From positions 1-64,000 of the forward strand of contig NZ_BNCD01000002.1 of assembly GCF_014656295.1 (NCBI RefSeq): a stretch of 64,000 nucleotides of DNA. Direction: 5' to 3'. This DNA is from Streptomyces sulfonofaciens. Its GTDB lineage: Bacteria > Actinomycetota > Actinomycetes > Streptomycetales > Streptomycetaceae. A program made the position numbers and the translations under genes. Positions within the stretch are counted from its first letter, which is position 1; each line of letters starts with the position of its first letter. This document shows, one piece after another, positions 58,747 through 64,000 of this stretch. The notes under the pieces are model-generated. The model was not told the DNA's origin. It worked only from the letters and a program-made list of their open reading frames with translations, and did no database searches.

Positions 58747-60045
58747 ATGCACGAGCGCACCCCACGCCGCGGACCCACCGGATGTCCGAGACGCCCGGGA
58801 CGTGCGGCGGCCGCCGGGCGCACTCGGCGCCCCCGGGGCTGCCGGCCCGCCGCCGGGCCCGCGTCCGCCGCCCGGGTGCACGGTGTCCGCGGCGTCCTGC
58901 GCTGGACCCTGGTCCCGGCTCTCACCGTGCTGCTCGCGGTCGCGGCGTGCGCCACACAGCAGCGCCAGGCAGGCCGCGGCGCGACACCGTCTCCGGTGAC
59001 CGGCGGGGGCGCGCCGCGCGGCTTCACGCTGCTCGCCTCCGGCGACGTGCTGCCGCACGACTCGATCATCCGCCAGGCCGGCGCCGACGCCGGAGGGCGC
59101 GGCTACGACTTCGCCCCGATGCTGGCCGGCGTCAGACCCGTGGTGTCCCGGGCCGACCTGGCCATCTGCCACATGGAGACGGTCTACGGCGCGAACGGCG
59201 AATACACCGGCTACCCCGCCTTCAAGTCTCCGCCCGAGGTGGCCGCCGGACTGCGGGCCACCGGGTACGACGCCTGCTCCACGGCCTCCAACCACACGCT
59301 CGACGACGGTGCGGAGGGGGTCCGGCGCACCCTGGACGCCCTCGACCAGGCCGGGGTACGGCACACCGGCTCCGCGCGCACCGCCGCGGAGGCGGGTGCT
59401 CCGTCCTGGCTGCCGGCCGGCGGCGCCAAGGTGGCCCACCTCGCCTACACCTACGGCACCAACGACGTCCCGCTGCCCGCCGGCCGGCCGTGGACGGTCA
59501 ACCTGATCGACCGGGACCGGATCGTCGGGGACGCCCGGGCGGCCCGCCGGGCGGGGGCCGACGTGGTCGTGGTGTCCATGCACTGGGGCACCGAGTGGCA
59601 GGACGAGCCGGACGAGAGGCAACTGACCCTCGCCAGGGAGCTCACCGCGGCCCGCACCGCCGGCCGCCCCGACATCGACCTGATCCTCGGCACCCACGCC
59701 CACGTCCCGCAGGCCTACGAGAAGGTGTCCGGTACCTGGGTGGTCTACGGCATGGGCGACCAGATCGCCGGCGACATGGTCAACCACGCGGGCCGGCCCG
59801 ACCCGCGCGGCAACGAGAGCACCCTCGCCCGCTTCACCTTCGCCCCGCCCGAGCGGTCCGGCGACCGGTGGCGGGTGACGAAGGCGGAGTTCGTCCCGCA
59901 GTGGTTCGACACCGGCACCGGACGCGTCACCAACCTCAACGAGGCGATCGGCCGGGGCCGGCCGCTCACCGCGGTGCGCGACCGGATCCGGCAGGTGGTG
60001 CTGAGCCGCGGTGCGGGCCAGGACGGCCTGCTCATGGGGCGGTAG
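58747..60045 (+). CDS. CapA-family (poly-gamma-glutamate synthesis-like) lipoprotein
   Basis: The 432-residue protein has an Arg/Pro/Gly-rich N-terminus, one hydrophobic segment and a lipobox-like Val-Ala-Ala-Cys near residue 68, so it is probably exported. The body is a metallophosphatase-like fold with SGDVLPHD, ICHMETVYG, ASNHTLDDG and GTHAHVPQ, the pattern of CapA/YwtB proteins. The exact role in Streptomyces is not established. AGAGG stands seven bases before the ATG. Its 3' end overlaps the convergent permease by 14 bp. Confidence 0.87.
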   Translation: MHERTPRRGPTGCPRRPGRAAAAGRTRRPRGCRPAAGPASAARVHGVRGVLRWTLVPALTVLLAVAACATQQRQAGRGATPSPVTGGGAPRGFTLLASGDVLPHDSIIRQAGADAGGRGYDFAPMLAGVRPVVSRADLAICHMETVYGANGEYTGYPAFKSPPEVAAGLRATGYDACSTASNHTLDDGAEGVRRTLDALDQAGVRHTGSARTAAEAGAPSWLPAGGAKVAHLAYTYGTNDVPLPAGRPWTVNLIDRDRIVGDARAARRAGADVVVVSMHWGTEWQDEPDERQLTLARELTAARTAGRPDIDLILGTHAHVPQAYEKVSGTWVVYGMGDQIAGDMVNHAGRPDPRGNESTLARFTFAPPERSGDRWRVTKAEFVPQWFDTGTGRVTNLNEAIGRGRPLTAVRDRIRQVVLSRGAGQDGLLMGR

Positions 60046-61507
60046 TGTCCCGGGCGTCCGGTGCGGCGTTGCCCGCGCCGGACGTGGCCAGCAACGACTT
60101 CCGGCGCGAGTACCCGAAGTAGATCACCAGGCCGATCGCGAACCACACCGCGAACCGCACCCAGGTCTGCCACTGCAGGAACGTGATCAGCCAGAGGGAG
60201 AAGACGACCCCCACGGCGGGCACCACCGGCATGCCCGGGGCGCGGAACGTACGGGGCAGGTCGGGCCTGCGGTAGCGGAGCACGATCACCGCGACGCACA
60301 CCACCACGAAGGCCAGCAGGATGCCGATGTTGGTGAGCTCGGCCGCCTCGGCGATCGGCAGGAACCCGGCGATGACCGCCGAGGCCGCGCCCGCGATCCA
60401 GGTCACCCGGGTGGGCACCCGCCGGGTCGGGTGGGTCTTGGCGAACCACTTCGGCAGCAGCCCGTCGCGGCTCATCGAGAACCACACGCGGGTGACGCCG
60501 AGCATGAAGGTGAACATCACGGTGAGGATCCCGATGATCGCGCCCACCGCGATCACGTCCGCGAGCCCGCCGAGCCCCACCGACTTGAACGCCGTGGAAA
60601 GGCCGCTCGCCTTGTCGATGTGCCGGTAGTCCTGCATGCCGGTGAGTACCAGGCACACCAGCACGTACAGCACCATCGCGATCACCAGTGAGTAGATGAT
60701 CGCCTTCGGCATGTGGCGCTGGGCGTCCTTGGACTCCTCGGCCGCCGTGCTCATCGCGTCGTAGCCGAACACCGCGAAGAACACCGTCGCCGCACCGGTG
60801 AACGCGCCGCCGATCCCGTACGGGAAGTAGGGGTGGTAGTTGCCGGTGCTGATGTGGAAGAACCCGACACCGATCACCAGCAGCACGACCAGGACCTTCA
60901 GGCCCACCACGACCGTCTCGAAGCGCGCCGCGTTCTTGATGCCCAGGTTCAGCAGGTACGCGATGAGCAGGCACAGCAGCATCGCGATCAGGTCCACCCG
61001 GTGGCCGCTGCCGGTGCCCGGCGCCCCCAGCATCCACCCCGGCAGCCGGGCGCCCATGTCACCGAGGAGGAAGTTGAAGTAGCCGGAGATGCCGATCGCC
61101 ACCACCGACACGATCGCGGTGTACTCCAGCAGCAGGTCCCACCCGATGCACCAGCCCGCCAGTTCGCCGAGCACGGCATAGCCGTAGGTGTAGGCCGAGC
61201 CCGCTCTCGGGATCAGTCCCGCGAACTCCGCGTACGACAGCGCCGCCGCGGCGCTGGCCACTCCCGCGATCAGGAAGGACACCAGCACCGCGGGTCCGGC
61301 GGTGCCGTTCGCCACCGTGCCGGCCAGCGCGAAGATGCCCGCCCCGATGATGCCGCCCACGCCGATGGCGGTGAGCTGCCACAACCCCAGCGTGCGGGTC
61401 AGTTGCCCGCTCTCGGTTCCCTCGGCGCCGGGGGCGCCACCGGGCTCGGAGATCTGGTCGATCGGCTTGCGGCGGAGTACGCCCTCGCCCATACGGAGTC
61501 GCGCCAT
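60032..61507 (-). CDS. APC-family amino acid permease
   Basis: The 491-residue protein has about 12 membrane segments. The first helix GVGGIIGAGIFALAG carries the unwound substrate site of amino-acid/polyamine/organocation transporters, and LSYAEFAGLIPRAGSAYTY is the next signature. It resembles the cationic amino-acid transporter branch. The ATG at 61507 is clear. It is a single gene. Confidence 0.92.
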   Translation of the reverse strand: MARLRMGEGVLRRKPIDQISEPGGAPGAEGTESGQLTRTLGLWQLTAIGVGGIIGAGIFALAGTVANGTAGPAVLVSFLIAGVASAAAALSYAEFAGLIPRAGSAYTYGYAVLGELAGWCIGWDLLLEYTAIVSVVAIGISGYFNFLLGDMGARLPGWMLGAPGTGSGHRVDLIAMLLCLLIAYLLNLGIKNAARFETVVVGLKVLVVLLVIGVGFFHISTGNYHPYFPYGIGGAFTGAATVFFAVFGYDAMSTAAEESKDAQRHMPKAIIYSLVIAMVLYVLVCLVLTGMQDYRHIDKASGLSTAFKSVGLGGLADVIAVGAIIGILTVMFTFMLGVTRVWFSMSRDGLLPKWFAKTHPTRRVPTRVTWIAGAASAVIAGFLPIAEAAELTNIGILLAFVVVCVAVIVLRYRRPDLPRTFRAPGMPVVPAVGVVFSLWLITFLQWQTWVRFAVWFAIGLVIYFGYSRRKSLLATSGAGNAAPDARDTTAP

Positions 61508-61653
61508 GAGGACCCACCTCTTCGCGGACGGCAGTCGGTTGATGGCCGATCATGATGTCCGACGAACGTCCGGGAGGGAAGACACCGCACCTTCGCGACC
61601 CAGGAACTCCCACGCCGGCGAGACACATCGTCATCAAGGGGTCACGATGTGCC

Positions 61654-61683
61654 TGCGGGTGCGGGTGCGGGTGCGGGTGCGGG
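61654..61683. repeat. Five tandem TGCGGG hexamers
   Basis: The hexamer is repeated exactly five times, followed to about 61730 by degenerate copies (TGTGTGCGCGAG, TGCCTGCGCCTG). It lies in the gap between the APC permease start and the end of the stress-protein gene. Confidence 0.9.
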
Positions 61684-61756
61684 TGTGTGCGCGAGTGCGG
61701 GTGCCTGCGCCTGCGCGGGTGCGGTGGTGGCGGGCGGGCCGGGACCCGCCAATCCG

Positions 61757-62218
61757 TCACGGCACCACCGTCACCGGCCACCGCCCGGCCTTCACCAGCC
61801 GGATCGCCACCGATCCGACGATGCGGTGTCCCGCCTGCTCCGACGCGCCCACCACCACGGCGTCGGCCTTGAGTTCGTCCGCGGCGGCCACCAGGCCGTT
61901 GTAGGGGTCGCCACGGAAGGTGTGGAACTCCCAGCGCACCTCGAACATGTCCTTCACGCGCTCGGCCGCCGCCCGGATCTCCCCGGCCAGCGACTCCGCG
62001 ATCTCGTCCGTGGTGTCGGCGACCGGCACCCCGAGCGCGGCGCCCGCCGCCATCACCGGCTGTACGTACACGATGGCGAGCAGTGCGTGCTGCCTGCGGG
62101 CCAGCCCACCCGCGTAGGCGGCGGCCCGCAGCGAGGAGTCGGAGCCGTCGACGCCCGCGACGATCACCTTGGGGCCGTCGGTGCCGCGTTCGAACTGGGT
62201 GGACTGCTGATCGGTCAC
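61757..62218 (-). CDS. Universal stress protein, UspA family
   Basis: The 153-residue single-domain protein has the first strand VIVAGVDGSDSS and the ATP-binding loop VVGASEQAGHRIVGSVA, fitting the Gly-x2-Gly-x9-Gly-Ser pattern of ATP-binding UspA proteins. The GTG at 62218 has no SD but follows TAGCCT by seven bases, as in a leaderless message. Confidence 0.9.
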   Translation of the reverse strand: MTDQQSTQFERGTDGPKVIVAGVDGSDSSLRAAAYAGGLARRQHALLAIVYVQPVMAAGAALGVPVADTTDEIAESLAGEIRAAAERVKDMFEVRWEFHTFRGDPYNGLVAAADELKADAVVVGASEQAGHRIVGSVAIRLVKAGRWPVTVVP

Positions 62219-62285
62219 AGCGGTGAGGCTAGCCGAACGGGCAGCCCCAGGACCCCGGGGGGACGGAAAGTCGCGACGGAGCCGA

Positions 62286-62948
62286 TCAGCGCACCTCCAC
62301 CATGCGCGCGAACACCACCACGTTGCCGTCGTACCCGTGCTGCTTGGAGAAGCCGCCGCCGCAGGTGATCACCCGCAGTTCAGGCTTCCCGGTACTGCTG
62401 TAGACCCGGTCGCCGGGGAAGTTCTCCTTCTCGAACAGCTCGATGCCGTAGACCTCGAAGACCGCGGTGCGCTGGTCCCTGCGCCGGACCTCGACGTGGT
62501 TGCCCTGCTTCAGCGAGCCGAGGCCGTAGAACACCGCCGGACCGTGGGCGTTGTCGACATGGCCGACGATGACGGCCGTGCCCTTCTCGCCGGGCGACAC
62601 GGCACCGGTGAACCAGCCCGCCAGATTGGGGTCCTCGGGCGGTGGCGCGCCCACCCAGCCGTCCGCGTCGAGCCCCACGGGAGTGACCGGCGCGTCCACC
62701 TTGATCTCCGGGATGGTGACCCGGTCGACCATCGAGTACGGCAGCGCCTGCATGCCCGGCGCGGGTACCCCGACGGCGAAGCTGCTGCTCGGTGCCGCGG
62801 CTGACGCGGGCTGCGGGGGGCCGGTGCTGAACTCGCCGGAGCCGTTGCGGATCAGCGCGAGGCCGGCGAGCAGGACCAGCGCGAGAGCGCCGAACGGCGT
62901 GCGCTTCCTGGGCCGTTCCTCCTCTTCGGCCGACTGGGACCCAGACAT
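62286..62948 (-). CDS. Class F sortase
   Basis: The 220-residue transpeptidase has one N-terminal membrane anchor (residues 18-35), then a Pro/Ala/Ser-rich stalk and the sortase domain. His130 (VIVGHVDNAHG) and Cys196 (RVITCGGGF) form the catalytic pair, with an arginine near the end in VVVFARM. Class F enzymes of actinobacteria have few proven substrates. GAAGGGA stands six bases before the ATG. The divergent neighbour encodes a membrane-anchored secreted protein. Confidence 0.92.
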   Translation of the reverse strand: MSGSQSAEEEERPRKRTPFGALALVLLAGLALIRNGSGEFSTGPPQPASAAAPSSSFAVGVPAPGMQALPYSMVDRVTIPEIKVDAPVTPVGLDADGWVGAPPPEDPNLAGWFTGAVSPGEKGTAVIVGHVDNAHGPAVFYGLGSLKQGNHVEVRRRDQRTAVFEVYGIELFEKENFPGDRVYSSTGKPELRVITCGGGFSKQHGYDGNVVVFARMVEVR

Positions 62949-63277
62949 TCGCCATCCCTTCTCGACGCGGCGGCGGGCCGCGTACGGTGCGCGTACCAGC
63001 ACCGTAGGCGCACCGCCCGCGGGCGGCGACGCGACAGCGGCGAACGGGTGGCGGCCGGGTCCCGGTGCGCCATCCGAGTCCCGCCCACCGGGAAATTTCT
63101 GACACTGGGTGACCTGCGGTGATCCACACCGGTGTGACGGCCACCGGCGTGTCGTCTCACCAGGACGGACGAGTCCCGACATGCGGGCCTGCGCACCGCA
63201 TCTGAGGGTCTGTCTGGAAGGCGTGCTCACCGACCGACCGGGGACGGCTCCCCGGGCGCCTTCCGCGGAGGATTCCC
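62949..63277. other. Divergent interval between sortase and secreted protein genes
   Basis: These 329 bp should contain both promoters. GGAAATTTCTGACACTGGGTGACC at 63091-63110 is AT-richer than its surroundings. No gene is supported. Confidence 0.5.
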
Positions 63278-63766
63278 ATGCGTAGATTCCGAGCCCTGGC
63301 GGTCTCGGCCGTCACGGCCGCCGCCGTCGGACTCGCCGTTCCCACGGCCGCGGCCTGGAACGACCCCGACAACATCACCGTCACCCCCAGCGTGATCGCC
63401 AGGGGCGGCCAGCTCACCGTCTCCGTCGACGCGCCGGAGTGCCGTACGCCCGGCAGCACCGTGGAGTCGGAGGCCTTCCCGAGGACCGAGCTCCAGCCCG
63501 TGGCCGGCAGCAACCGGGTCACCGCCACCGTCCGGGTCTTCAGGAACGCCGCCCGGGGCTCCTACGACGTCACGGCCCGTTGCGACGGCAGCACCCTGAC
63601 CAGGCGGAACGCCTTCACCGTCATCGGCGGTGTGCAGGGCGGTCTGGGCGGCAGCTCCAAGGGCGTCGCCGGCAGCGACATGGCGATCGGCGGCGGTCTC
63701 GTGGCGGCGGCCCTGCTGGGCGGCGGCCTGGTGCTGCGGCACCGGCGCGCCGAGAGCAACGCCTGA
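63278..63766 (+). CDS. Secreted, C-terminally membrane-anchored protein of unknown function
   Basis: The 162-residue protein has a signal peptide (cleavage after Ala-Ala-Ala near residue 26), an immunoglobulin-like beta domain (about 30-115) with two cysteines (EC and RC) that may pair, a Gly/Ser linker, one hydrophobic helix and a basic tail (RHRRAESNA). This is the layout of a surface protein held in the membrane, but no LPxTG-type motif precedes the helix. GGAGG stands before the ATG. It is divergent from the class F sortase. Confidence 0.82.
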   Translation: MRRFRALAVSAVTAAAVGLAVPTAAAWNDPDNITVTPSVIARGGQLTVSVDAPECRTPGSTVESEAFPRTELQPVAGSNRVTATVRVFRNAARGSYDVTARCDGSTLTRRNAFTVIGGVQGGLGGSSKGVAGSDMAIGGGLVAAALLGGGLVLRHRRAESNA

Positions 63767-63902
63767 CCCCGCACCGCTCCCTGCGTGCCCTTCCCGGCGG
63801 TCCGGTACCCGGCCGCACAGGACGTCGCCGCCCCTTCTGTCCCCACGCATCCGCCATCCACCTCTGACGCTCCGCGGCCGCGCCCCGCGCGTGGCCTCCG
63901 CT

Positions 63903-63947
63903 ACGGCCCTTCACCCCGGAACCATCGCTTCCGGGGCGAAGGGCCGT
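63903..63947. terminator. Long hairpin downstream of the last gene
   Basis: ACGGCCCTTC-x-CCCCGGAA pairs with TTCCGGGG-x-GAAGGGCCGT around the loop CCATCGC. It lies about 140 bp past the stop, so it may end this gene or one entering from the right. Confidence 0.8.
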
Positions 63948-64000
63948 GGTTCATCCCGCCGGGCGGCCGGCGTGCCCGCCGCGTTCGGCGGTCGTCTCCC

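Overview
The window is high-GC actinobacterial chromosome, almost certainly Streptomyces or a close relative. Signs of this are the strong G/C bias at third codon positions, frequent GTG/TTG starts, ATGA/GTGA-coupled genes, actinobacterial lipoproteins, an Rpf/LysM/M23 cell-wall hydrolase, a class F sortase, a SpoIIE/ATPase signalling protein, and DUF6153 and DUF305 proteins. I saw no rRNA, tRNA, CRISPR array, insertion sequence, phage or replication origin. Start codons are chosen by ribosome binding site, family length or gene overlap.

0.1-20.8 kb is an accessory catabolic region. A polar-type ABC transporter (binding protein, permease, ATPase) is combined with an isocitrate/isopropylmalate-type dehydrogenase, an aldehyde dehydrogenase, a cupin-monooxygenase fusion, a cyclase-family hydrolase, an alpha/beta hydrolase, a beta-lactamase-like serine hydrolase, a metallo-beta-lactamase-fold hydrolase, an aconitase-type hydratase and a kinase-aminotransferase-fold fusion. 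A GntR regulator lies in the middle. Variants of the 18-bp palindrome CATAGCCTATAGGCTATG precede four or five of the transcription units, so the units appear to form one regulon. The substrate is unknown, and this is the best candidate here for an undescribed system. It is followed by a gamma-glutamyltransferase, an RpiR regulator and a threonine-dehydratase-fold enzyme.

20.9-30.5 kb holds a probable copper-handling group (CopD, DUF6153, DUF305) split by a chloramphenicol phosphotransferase homologue, then panD, gnd, an Rpf-LysM-M23 cell-wall hydrolase and a DMT-type permease. 30.9-34.0 kb holds an atypical short-chain dehydrogenase, a 57-residue peptide and a flavodoxin-fold reductase.

34.0-48.2 kb is about sugars. 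It has a LacI regulator, a truncated sugar-ABC permease, a GH38 alpha-mannosidase, then a FadR-type regulator facing a tightly coupled eight-gene operon for L-fucose uptake and non-phosphorylative oxidation (transporter, dehydrogenase, mutarotase, lactonase, fuconate dehydratase, keto-deoxy-fuconate dehydrogenase). The last hydrolase of that pathway is not in the window.

48.3-64.0 kb is mostly core-like: a lipase maturation factor homologue, a SpoIIE-type phosphatase, an Fpg/Nei glycosylase, a LytTR regulator-small membrane protein-SSS symporter-LytS kinase group, an ECF sigma factor, a CapA-family protein, an APC permease, a universal stress protein, a class F sortase and a secreted membrane-anchored protein. 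Several starts here sit 7-8 bp after a -10-like box, which suggests leaderless transcripts.
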